From: an uncultured Bacteroidales bacterium
Lineage (GTDB): Bacteria; Bacteroidota; Bacteroidia; Bacteroidales; F082
Direction of reading: 5' to 3'
DNA: 64,000 nucleotides
Assembly (NCBI GenBank): GCA_900317055.1
Contig: ONFF01000015.1
Location: forward strand, 1 to 64,000
In this document: positions 35,391 to 43,249 of the stretch, piece after piece
How the letters are laid out: each line of letters begins with the position of its first letter
How positions within the stretch are numbered: position 1 is the first letter of the stretch
Translations under genes and position numbers: made by a program
Notes under the pieces: generated by a model
Told to the model about the DNA's origin: nothing
The model's database searches: none
Seen by the model: the letters and a program-made list of their open reading frames with translations, nothing else

Positions 35391-38300
35391 TTAACGCACC
35401 ACAAATTTCTGTGTCACATCGCCCACGCTGATGAAATACATGCCCTTCGGCAAACCTGACACATCAATCTGCTGGGTTTCAGCAGTGAGATTGCCCGTTT
35501 GGATGGTTTGACCCATGAGGTTGGTAATTCTGAATGATGAATTCGGAATGTTGAATGCTGAATGGTGAATGGTGAGGACGCTGTTTGTCGGGTTGGGATA
35601 GAGGGTGAAGGTCCCTGAGCCTGTCGAAGGGCCGTCTTCCTCGATGCCATTGTGGTATTCCTGATACACCTCATCGCAATCCTTGTCGCCGTATTTGAAT
35701 ACCAGATTACCCTCACGCCAGTAGCAGCGGATGCCTTCCACGCGGAAATTCTTGCCGCGCGACATCAGCCTTTCGGGGAAGAAACTGGTAAGGTGGCCGA
35801 TGCCGCTCATAATCTCCCCACTGAACAGGTTGTTTGCATCGCTTACGTGCAACATTCTGTATGTTGTGCCTTCATATTCATATTGTTCGACAGTGTCGAC
35901 ATGCATAGTGATGCTTTCAGTGCCCACCCAAATCACCCACTCGTCACCGATTTGTGCGCCAAGGTCATATAGCAGAGTGAAATCTTGCCGAGTTTCGTTC
36001 CACCAATACACTTTACCAAAATCCTCATAGATGTATTCGCGTGTCTTTTCCTCGCCCCTGCCCTTGTCGTAAAGCGTATTGGTGCGGATGATGATTTTCA
36101 CTTCCTTGTCATTGATAGTCGTGTCTGAGGCATATTCCAGATGCTGGTAGGTAATGCTTCCGTTCTCGTTTTGGATTTCGTAGTACCACTCAGAGCCAAG
36201 CGAAGACATATTCCCGACATGGAAATACCCAAACGCCTCTTCGGGATCTGACTCGCGGCCATCGGCGTAGGAAGCCGTAAGACTATAGTAATAATCGCCA
36301 AAAGGATGCTGCAACGTGTCGTAATACTCCTCCGCATCCCTATCCAACTCGGCAATTTTCTCCAATTCCTCTAAAGACCGTCCTCGGTAAAGGTTGTAAT
36401 GGTCGAAATCCTCATTATATGGGTCATCGTAGCGATGGTTAATGTAACCTCGTATCATCCAATCACCGCCACGGCCTTCCATGGAAGGATAATCGTACCA
36501 ATAGCCTCCATAACCAAGGCATGCCCAACGGCCATCTGAATTGCCAGAAGACTGACAATAAGGTGCGTTAATAGTTCCGACATGGGGGGCTGTCAGGAGA
36601 ATCCAAAGACTCTTTCCTTCCTCGCATTCAATGGGATTACGAAGTTTCACCATCACCCATTCATCAGGACCTGGCCCGACTTGAACATTATTACCAGGAA
36701 GAAACTCCAAATTGTCAGGTTCCGTGTCACCTCCAACACCAAAAACAAAGTCATAGGTAGCCTGGTTTTGAATTCCTGCCTTATAGAAAGCCACATGCGT
36801 CAACACATCGCCTGCTTGGATTTCCTCAGCCGGGATCCTTATGCCCCACATATGACAAAAAACGGAGCCCGCATAAGGTTTCTCATCGTAATTTACCCAT
36901 TTGCTACCCAAAGGATGGTGCCACAACATCCATGTCCTACAGGTTCCTTGTTCGATACTTGGCCAACCATAAAAATTATAAGGTGCATCACAATAGGCTT
37001 CAAGCATCTCATCACCCACGCTCTTAGGCCCTAACAATGGGAAACCAAGATTAGTGTTGTCCAAATCTGACAGCCAAACGGTTATGTAAGGGTAATCTGG
37101 TACGGAATCAAGCACAACTGTAGTGCCAAAGTTCAAAGCATCCAACAAGTCAGTAGTGCCGTATTGTGGTTCAAAAAGGAAAATGGAATCATTTTGACGC
37201 GTAAAGGCAGACGACCCTGGCAATTCAGGATAATCGGGATGGCCATTGGCTGGGAGATCTGGTTCAAACCAATAGCTGTTCAAATAATTGTCTGGATGGA
37301 GTTCATAGCCCACAACTTGCCCAAAGCCAATCAGGGCCTCAGCGGGAACCGTCAATTCCGGATTGAAGACACTACCAGCATTATAAACATTGAAGACGCG
37401 TGAATCAGGGCCACCCGCAATGCCTCCCACAAACACATACGAGAGGTGCTCACCGGCATTCTCATAGGAAGCGGTAATATTTCCGAGATTGTAGCAGTTG
37501 GCGATTGTTCCGCCATTGCCACCCACAATGCCACCCAGCATCGTGCCATATCTGGTGTATCCATTGACATCGCCTTTGTTGACACAACGAATCACTCTTG
37601 TGGCACGCGATCCCACAATGCCGCCAACCATCTGGTAAGCCTCTGCTTCCACGCAGGTCACTTTGCCCTCGTTGGTGCAGTCGTAAACAAACAACACTGG
37701 GCCATCTTCGGGATCCGAACGCCCAACGATGCCACCACAATTGTGCGACCCCTGCACTTCACCTTCGTTCGTGCAGTTTTCAATCGTGGCATTGTTGGCC
37801 TCACCTGCGATGCCGCCTACACTGTATTCTCCGCCTGTCACCTCAAACTGATTCAAGCACCCTGTAATCGTTCCGTTACGGAACCAACCGACAATACCAC
37901 CTGCATCACCACCACTTGTCACAGAAAACACAGCCATATAGCCATCATTCTTAACTTTACAATTGGTCATCACACAAGGCATGCGACCATCCATTTTATT
38001 GACTTGACCCACAATGCCTCCAGCACAATCTGAACCTTCAATCCATGTGGCTACATCGACAAAGCAGTTCTTAATATAGTAGGGCTCAATATCATCCACA
38101 TAGACATGTACACCAAACGGCAGATCCGCGCAACCCACCAAGCCACCAATAGCTCCCCATTCCTCCGTCGAAATGGAAGATTGGGTAATGCTACAGTTGG
38201 AAATGTCGCTCAAACCGGCATAACCCACCAAGCCTCCTACATAATGTCCTTTGCCACTGATACTGCATCCCGACAAGCGCACATTACTGATTTTGGCCTT

Positions 38301-39290
38301 ATCCGTACAGCCAAACAATCCGCCCACGGGTTCAAACCAACCGTTTTCAATCACTTGATGCAATCCGAAAATAGTAAAACCTTGTCCATTAAAGCGGCCA
38401 GTGAAATAACGGAAAACCGTGTCCATCGTGCCATGGTCAGTAGTGATGACAGGCTTGCCGATGGAAATCCATTCTATTGGAGCTTCGTTCGTACAACTTG
38501 CAAGACTGATGTTTGCCGTAAGGACATAACAAGCGTCACCGCCCGTGCCCTCATTGGTTTGTTGCGCCAACAATGCCAATTGCTGTGATGTTGCAATCTG
38601 ATACGGCTTTTCAGGTGTGCCATCACCGCCAGCGTAAGCTTCGGCCACAGTACCATCCCAACAATAGCCATATTCATCGCAATCATAATCTCCTTGGTGA
38701 TATAGTATCTCACCATCAACGAGATAACAGCGCAAATAATCTGGATATTGGCCGTCATATACACTATTGGAACACGCATAAGGATCTGGAAACAAACCCA
38801 TTTCGTACCCAATCCCATCAATGATGTAACCCCAAAAAGGCTTGCCAGACCCTCCGCCGCCAACAGCAGAGACATGCTGCATTCGATAAGTGTGTCCTTC
38901 CCAAGTGACTGGATCAATATGAGACACATAGACTGTAAAAGCACATGAATCAATCTCGCAAACCCAACTATCACCTGCCTCTGCATCGAAGTCATAAAGC
39001 GTGGTGAATCTGCCTAAAGACTGGTTGTACCAATACACCTTGCGATTTTCTTCGTAGACATATTGTTTTTCGCCGTTGCCGCCAAGAAATTGCCGTGTGA
39101 TAGCACTACAGGTGTGCCCTTGAATGATGGTATCGCCTTCCACAGCCATCCGATAATAAGAGTAAGGGCTGCCCATAAAGGAACTGAGATTGAAATACCA
39201 TTCCGCGCCTTGGGGAGCGAAACTGCCTTGCTGCGCCATGCCGCCAAGGGCGAAGGCGAGAAGGATTGTTGTTAATACTAGTTTTTTCAT
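35391..39290 (-). CDS. large T9SS-exported GLUG-repeat surface protein
   Basis: 1299 residues. A signal peptide is followed by a divergent copy of the shared module (about 24-215), then a long GLUG-repeat region (GGIVG, CxNEGxV) to about residue 650. A segment resembling the adhesin domains of gingipain-type proteins follows (WACLGYGGYWYDY...GDWMIRGYI), then an FN3-like part. The canonical shared module is at about 1034-1218, then GPSTGSG at 1220-1226 and a sorting domain ending QKFVVR. Likely a large adhesin. The start ATG 39290 gives a standard signal peptide. Confidence 0.87.
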   Translation of the reverse strand: MKKLVLTTILLAFALGGMAQQGSFAPQGAEWYFNLSSFMGSPYSYYRMAVEGDTIIQGHTCSAITRQFLGGNGEKQYVYEENRKVYWYNQSLGRFTTLYDFDAEAGDSWVCEIDSCAFTVYVSHIDPVTWEGHTYRMQHVSAVGGGGSGKPFWGYIIDGIGYEMGLFPDPYACSNSVYDGQYPDYLRCYLVDGEILYHQGDYDCDEYGYCWDGTVAEAYAGGDGTPEKPYQIATSQQLALLAQQTNEGTGGDACYVLTANISLASCTNEAPIEWISIGKPVITTDHGTMDTVFRYFTGRFNGQGFTIFGLHQVIENGWFEPVGGLFGCTDKAKISNVRLSGCSISGKGHYVGGLVGYAGLSDISNCSITQSSISTEEWGAIGGLVGCADLPFGVHVYVDDIEPYYIKNCFVDVATWIEGSDCAGGIVGQVNKMDGRMPCVMTNCKVKNDGYMAVFSVTSGGDAGGIVGWFRNGTITGCLNQFEVTGGEYSVGGIAGEANNATIENCTNEGEVQGSHNCGGIVGRSDPEDGPVLFVYDCTNEGKVTCVEAEAYQMVGGIVGSRATRVIRCVNKGDVNGYTRYGTMLGGIVGGNGGTIANCYNLGNITASYENAGEHLSYVFVGGIAGGPDSRVFNVYNAGSVFNPELTVPAEALIGFGQVVGYELHPDNYLNSYWFEPDLPANGHPDYPELPGSSAFTRQNDSIFLFEPQYGTTDLLDALNFGTTVVLDSVPDYPYITVWLSDLDNTNLGFPLLGPKSVGDEMLEAYCDAPYNFYGWPSIEQGTCRTWMLWHHPLGSKWVNYDEKPYAGSVFCHMWGIRIPAEEIQAGDVLTHVAFYKAGIQNQATYDFVFGVGGDTEPDNLEFLPGNNVQVGPGPDEWVMVKLRNPIECEEGKSLWILLTAPHVGTINAPYCQSSGNSDGRWACLGYGGYWYDYPSMEGRGGDWMIRGYINHRYDDPYNEDFDHYNLYRGRSLEELEKIAELDRDAEEYYDTLQHPFGDYYYSLTASYADGRESDPEEAFGYFHVGNMSSLGSEWYYEIQNENGSITYQHLEYASDTTINDKEVKIIIRTNTLYDKGRGEEKTREYIYEDFGKVYWWNETRQDFTLLYDLGAQIGDEWVIWVGTESITMHVDTVEQYEYEGTTYRMLHVSDANNLFSGEIMSGIGHLTSFFPERLMSRGKNFRVEGIRCYWREGNLVFKYGDKDCDEVYQEYHNGIEEDGPSTGSGTFTLYPNPTNSVLTIHHSAFNIPNSSFRITNLMGQTIQTGNLTAETQQIDVSGLPKGMYFISVGDVTQKFVVR
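35531..35576 (-). repeat. family-C repeat inside a T9SS sorting domain
   Basis: Minus-strand units ATTCACCATTCAGCATTC encode T-I-H-H-S-A-F-N-I-P-N-S-S-F between the first strand of the sorting domain and the RITNLMGQ motif. Confidence 0.75.
35614..35633 (-). repeat. family-B unit inside coding sequence (linker)
   Basis: The plus strand reads CCTGAGCCTGTCGAAGGGCC; the minus strand encodes G1220-P-S-T-G-S-G in codon phase 0. Confidence 0.8.
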
Positions 39291-39309
39291 TGTCGTATGT
39301 TTTTGATTG

Positions 39310-40347
39310 TTATTTATTCACCACAAATTTCTGTGTCATATCGTCCACGCTGATGAAATACATACCCTGAGGCAAAGCCGACACATTAATCTGTTGGGTT
39401 TCAGCGTTGAGGCTACCCGTTTGGACGGTTTGGCCCATGAGGTTGGTGATTCGAAATGCGGAATGATGAATGCGGAATGATGAATGATGAATGGTGAGGA
39501 TGCCATTGGTCGGGTTGGGATAAACGGTTAAGGTTCCTGCAGTTCCTGAGCCTGTCGAATGGCCGTTTTCCTCGATACCATTGTGGTATTCCTGATACAC
39601 CTCGTCGCAGTCCCTTTCTCCGTATTTGAACACCAGTTCACCGTTGCGCCAGAAGCAGCGGATGCCAACCACGCGATAGTCCTGCTTCTTTTGCATCAGC
39701 CTTTCAGGGAAATAGCTTGTCATGTGACCAACGCCACAGAAGATGATTCCGCTGAACACTTCGTTGTCGTCGCTCACATGCAGCATCTTCACTATCTTGC
39801 CTTCGTATTCGTACTCGTCCACAGCATCAACATGCATGGTGATGCTGTCCAAGCCGACAGTGATCTCCCACTCGCTGCCCTCTTCCGCTCCATAATCATA
39901 AAGCATCGAGAACTGCCGCGTGGTCTTGTTCCACCAATACACCTTGCCATCGCTCTCATAAACATATTCTCGCGTCACCTCTTGGTGATTGGCCTTGTCG
40001 TAAAGAGTGTTGGTGCGGATGATGATCTTCACATCCTTGTGATTGATTGTGGTGTCGGAGGCATATAACAAATGCTGATAGGTGACGGTGCCGTCATCGT
40101 TCAAGATTTCGTAGTACCATTCCCGCAATTCTTGCTCTTCCAACACCTGCATCTTGACATAGTTTCCCGCTTCGGGGTGCGATTGAAAGCCTGGTTGCAG
40201 CTTGACATGCACAGTGGCTTGATACTCATGACTCTCCGTAGAAGGGATAGGTGCATTCAGTTCAAAAGACTCCCCTGTATGGATTTCCTGCGCCATGACC
40301 AGCGAGGCAACCATCAACAGGCTGAACGTTATTAGGATTCGTTTCAT
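39310..40347 (-). CDS. T9SS-exported protein with the shared module
   Basis: 345 residues. Signal peptide, a short N-terminal part (ELNAPIPSTESHEYQATVHV), the shared module at about 76-260 (WYYEILNDDGTVTYQHL to CDEVYQEYHNGIEE), a GHSTGSG linker from family B, and a sorting domain with a family-C insertion (TIHHSSFRIHHSAF) ending QKFVVNK. The simplest of three consecutive paralogues. It lies 19 bp after the 35391-39290 gene's start codon region and is probably cotranscribed. Function unknown. Confidence 0.85.
   Translation of the reverse strand: MKRILITFSLLMVASLVMAQEIHTGESFELNAPIPSTESHEYQATVHVKLQPGFQSHPEAGNYVKMQVLEEQELREWYYEILNDDGTVTYQHLLYASDTTINHKDVKIIIRTNTLYDKANHQEVTREYVYESDGKVYWWNKTTRQFSMLYDYGAEEGSEWEITVGLDSITMHVDAVDEYEYEGKIVKMLHVSDDNEVFSGIIFCGVGHMTSYFPERLMQKKQDYRVVGIRCFWRNGELVFKYGERDCDEVYQEYHNGIEENGHSTGSGTAGTLTVYPNPTNGILTIHHSSFRIHHSAFRITNLMGQTVQTGSLNAETQQINVSALPQGMYFISVDDMTQKFVVNK
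39453..39499 (-). repeat. family-C repeat inside a T9SS sorting domain
   Basis: Plus-strand GAATGATGAATGCGGAATG units encode T-I-H-H-S-S-F-R-I-H-H-S-A-F on the minus strand, at the same site as in the neighbouring paralogue. Confidence 0.8.
39545..39564 (-). repeat. family-B unit inside coding sequence (linker)
   Basis: CCTGAGCCTGTCGAATGGCC on the plus strand; the minus strand encodes G262-H-S-T-G-S-G in phase 0. Confidence 0.75.
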
Positions 40348-40359
40348 GGCATTAGGGTT

Positions 40360-41373
40360 TTATTGGTTTTCCAATTGATTGATCTTTGCTTGCAGTTCTT
40401 CGATAAGACGTTGCTGCTCAACGGTGTAAAGCGTCAGCTCCTCGATTTTCTTCAGCAAGACCTTCTGCATCTCAACGACATTGACACCATTCACTTCTAC
40501 ATCCTGCGCCGAAGGAACCTCGGGCAAATGGCTGTTTTTGTCGATATAGGCCTTCAAATCGCTGAGCGACATCAGCTGATGGTCTTGACCGAAAACATAG
40601 TCTGGCCAGTCTTCCACGTTGAGAATGAGCACTTCGTCAGTGATGATGCCACCCGCCACGGCAAAGGCATAACCTGGAACATCATTGTTGGTGTTCACCC
40701 CGACTTTCCCAGTGAGCGTAACTCTCGACCCTTCAAGGCTCAACGGCTTGGCACCTGCTGTAATACTCATCGCGCCACTGGTGCCGACAGAGATTCTATG
40801 GCTTTCATCCCTCAGTTGGATGAAAGTCTTGCGATAGGCTGGTGCTTTGGATTCAATGATGATTCCAACATCTTCGTGTGCGTCACCAAGAATATGCAAT
40901 TTGGCTTGTGGGTCTGTCATATCGCCAATGCCGATTTTTCCTGTGCGGTTTTCAACATTCTGACCAGTGATAAACAAGGTTGGCAAATTACTTCCATACC
41001 CCATCATAATGCCGTTTTTGTCGTTAAGTAAAGGCTTTGTGCCGCTATATCCCTGGCCAATGGTTATACTGTATGCTGACTCACTTTTCGTGTACATACC
41101 TATTGCCATCGAGTTAATGTTTGTAGCAGTACTGGCATAACCCATTGCAAATGAAGTCAATCCAGTAGCATTACACCACCACCCTGCGGCAAAAGAATTA
41201 TTTCCTGTGGCTCTGTTGTTTGTGCCAATATTAGAAGAAGCCCCTTCTGGAGAGGAATAACCTCCACTGACATGGACCCCAAGCGTATCCAAGGTTTGAG
41301 CATGAGCACTCATTCCGAAAATCATGGCAACAACGGCCATAACGAAACTGTTGATTTTGACATTGTTTTTCAT
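40360..41373 (-). CDS. YadA-head-like surface protein with chaperone-like tail
   Basis: 337 residues. Signal peptide, then YadA-head-type short repeats (NSFAAGWWCNATG, SFAMGYASTATN, SMAIGMYTKSES). A middle part (GKIGIGDMTDPQAKLHILGD) resembles phage tail-fibre proteins. The C-terminal segment (LKAYIDKNSHLPEVPSAQDV ... EMQKVLLKKIEELTLYTVEQQ) ends in a coiled coil and is common at the ends of Bacteroidota fibre-like proteins. Likely trimeric and surface-exposed. It is 12 bp from the 39310 gene. Confidence 0.8.
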   Translation of the reverse strand: MKNNVKINSFVMAVVAMIFGMSAHAQTLDTLGVHVSGGYSSPEGASSNIGTNNRATGNNSFAAGWWCNATGLTSFAMGYASTATNINSMAIGMYTKSESAYSITIGQGYSGTKPLLNDKNGIMMGYGSNLPTLFITGQNVENRTGKIGIGDMTDPQAKLHILGDAHEDVGIIIESKAPAYRKTFIQLRDESHRISVGTSGAMSITAGAKPLSLEGSRVTLTGKVGVNTNNDVPGYAFAVAGGIITDEVLILNVEDWPDYVFGQDHQLMSLSDLKAYIDKNSHLPEVPSAQDVEVNGVNVVEMQKVLLKKIEELTLYTVEQQRLIEELQAKINQLENQ

Positions 41374-41428
41374 AATTGTAAGTATTTAATTATTAATTAT
41401 TTAATTCAAATTTTAAAGATTTAAAGAT

Positions 41429-42907
41429 TTACACAGCATTGACGATTTCCTCAAATGTCCTTGTGTCGTCCGTGAGGTTCATCTTCATCTGCTTGATGCG
41501 GGTCTTACGGCGGTAGTACGACTCGGTCTGGGTATCCAAGAGGATGGAAATCACCTGGTTGGAAAAACCGTTCTTGGAGAGGCAGCAGATGCGCACATCC
41601 CACTTGCCGAGTTTGGGATAGAGTTCCAAGAGACGCTGCGAGAAGCCGTCGTACACCAAGTCGGTGAGGCTGATGAAGTCGGCCCAGTCGTCATCGCTGA
41701 GGGCGAAGTTCATCGTGTCGGCGGTCACCTGCTCGCCAAGGGCTTGCGCCGTAGTGTAGACCTTGTTGCGCCCCATGATCTTGCTCGTCATCAGCAGGTC
41801 TTTTTGCGAGAGTGTCTGACGGTCGCGGCGCAGGTCATCGTTGGTGCGGATGAGGTTTTCCATATCGCTCACCAGCTCGTGGATGCGATTTTGGTCGCGC
41901 TCCACCTGACTGCGGAACTGCTCCACGGCCAACTTGTGGTCGCTCACCTTCTTCCTCACTATCAGCACGATGACTAACAGCGCAATCACCGCTGCGGCAA
42001 TGATGAGCCAGAGTTTGAGACTGCGGTTGCGAAGCAGACTCTCCATCTCGCTCTTTTGGGCCTTCAGTTCGTACTCGGCCTTGAGGCGTTGTAGGTTGTC
42101 AGAGGCATGTTCCTTGTCGGCCTGCATCATATTTTGCGTGAAGAGGTCTTGGTATTCCATGGCCTGCTCGAGATGGCCTTCGTTGTAGGCGATGGCGTAG
42201 AGCGTTTGGTACACCGACATCTTCAGTCCGGCACGCTCGCTGCGGAGGGCGGCTTCGAGGTAAGGCTTAGCTTCGGCGTAGTTATCAGTGTAGTAGTATA
42301 ATACACCCATCGTCATGTTGGCGATGTCGGTGTTGTTGTCGTCAAGCTCGCCCTCCAAAGCGCGGCGAACGCAAGTCATGGCTTCAGGATAATTGCCCAC
42401 GGGCAGGTAGTAGTCGCGGCCCATCTCAAGGTAGATGTCGCTCTGCATGGCCTTATCGTTTAATAAGGTGGCGATGCTGAAGGCCGTGTCGTAGTAGTGC
42501 TTGGCTTGGGCAAACTGCTCCAGCGACTTCGCCACGCGGCCGCAGTTGCGCATCGTGGTCATCACAGCGGTGGAGTCGTCGATTTGGCGGAAGCACGCGA
42601 TGGCTTCGCAGTGCATCTTGAGGGCATCGTCGAAGAGGCCGTGTTTGTTGTACATCGCGCCAAGGTTGTCTTTGAGTTGGCCTTCGAGGCGAAGATTTTC
42701 GGTGGTTGTCTCGCAGCCTTGCATCAGCGTGAGGGCTTGCAGGAAACGCTCTGTGGCCTCTTCCGAGAGGCGTTGCTGGCGCAATTCGGTACCTTCTTCA
42801 TATAAGGCACGCGCCTGCTGCAGGCGTTTGGCGGGAGTGTCACACGAGGACAACATCACGCCGAGCGCGAGGGTCGTTAGGATGAGTGATTTTAGTGTTG
42901 CTTTCAT
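41429..42907 (-). CDS. TPR lipoprotein with membrane helix and C-terminal HTH
   Basis: 492 residues from ATG 42907; the longer frame to 42946 has no support. An N-terminal lipobox (LGVMLSSC) precedes seven or more TPR-like repeats, then a membrane helix (LWLIIAAAVIALLVIVLIV), a coiled coil, and a C-terminal segment WDVRICCLSKNGFSNQVISI...RRKTRIKQ like a LuxR-type HTH. This TPR-TM-HTH form occurs in Bacteroidota one-component regulators. A lipobox together with an HTH is topologically odd; the lipobox may be part of a non-cleaved signal anchor. Function as a regulator is inferred. Confidence 0.78.
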   Translation of the reverse strand: MKATLKSLILTTLALGVMLSSCDTPAKRLQQARALYEEGTELRQQRLSEEATERFLQALTLMQGCETTTENLRLEGQLKDNLGAMYNKHGLFDDALKMHCEAIACFRQIDDSTAVMTTMRNCGRVAKSLEQFAQAKHYYDTAFSIATLLNDKAMQSDIYLEMGRDYYLPVGNYPEAMTCVRRALEGELDDNNTDIANMTMGVLYYYTDNYAEAKPYLEAALRSERAGLKMSVYQTLYAIAYNEGHLEQAMEYQDLFTQNMMQADKEHASDNLQRLKAEYELKAQKSEMESLLRNRSLKLWLIIAAAVIALLVIVLIVRKKVSDHKLAVEQFRSQVERDQNRIHELVSDMENLIRTNDDLRRDRQTLSQKDLLMTSKIMGRNKVYTTAQALGEQVTADTMNFALSDDDWADFISLTDLVYDGFSQRLLELYPKLGKWDVRICCLSKNGFSNQVISILLDTQTESYYRRKTRIKQMKMNLTDDTRTFEEIVNAV

Positions 42908-42952
42908 AGGCGTTCTATTTTTGACTCGGGACTTCGAGACTTTCACCCCTTG

Positions 42953-43042
42953 CCGTCATTGCGGGCTTGACCCGCAATCTCCTGAACGAAATGGATCCGT
43001 CTTCGCGCTCAGGAGATGGCGGATGTCCCTCCGCCATGACGG
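42953..43042. repeat. family-E 90-bp multi-arm palindrome
   Basis: Outer arms CCGTCAT (42953) and ATGACGG (43036). Inner hairpins TGCGGGCTTGACCCGCA and GGCGGATGTCCCTCCGCC, and a middle stem ATCTCCTGA/TCAGGAGAT, form a cruciform-like set. It lies in the 5' leader of the TPR/HTH gene, downstream of the -7 box at 43086. Confidence 0.75.
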
Positions 43043-43085
43043 TAAAGGAGTAAGGGTATTGCCCCCAGTCCCATGTCCGTCGATG

Positions 43086-43093
43086 CAAAAATA
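43086..43093 (-). promoter_or_regulatory. -7 box (TATTTTTG) for the TPR/HTH gene
   Basis: An exact TAnnTTTG match, with a TTG at 43112-43114 spaced by 18 bp. It implies a leader of about 170 bases that contains the family-E element. Confidence 0.6.
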
Positions 43094-43137
43094 TACAGAA
43101 AAAACGCTTGTCAAGAGGTTTTTGGGGAGCCTCTCGG

Positions 43138-43220
43138 TTTTGTCCATGCTTTTTTGGATTGTCCGAATTTATTTCATTGGTAATCAATGATGTAATTTCG
43201 GCATGGACAAAATTTTGTCC
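43138..43220. promoter_or_regulatory. TTTTGTCC motif cluster (possible operator)
   Basis: TTTTGTCCATGC (43138-43149) is exactly complemented by GCATGGACAAAA (43201-43212), and GGACAAAATTTTGTCC (43205-43220) is a perfect 16-bp palindrome. The three motifs lie between the AAA-ATPase stop and the TPR/HTH promoter. Which gene they control, if any, is unknown. Confidence 0.45.
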
Positions 43221-43249
43221 CTATGATTTTTAGGAAAAAAGGATAAAAA

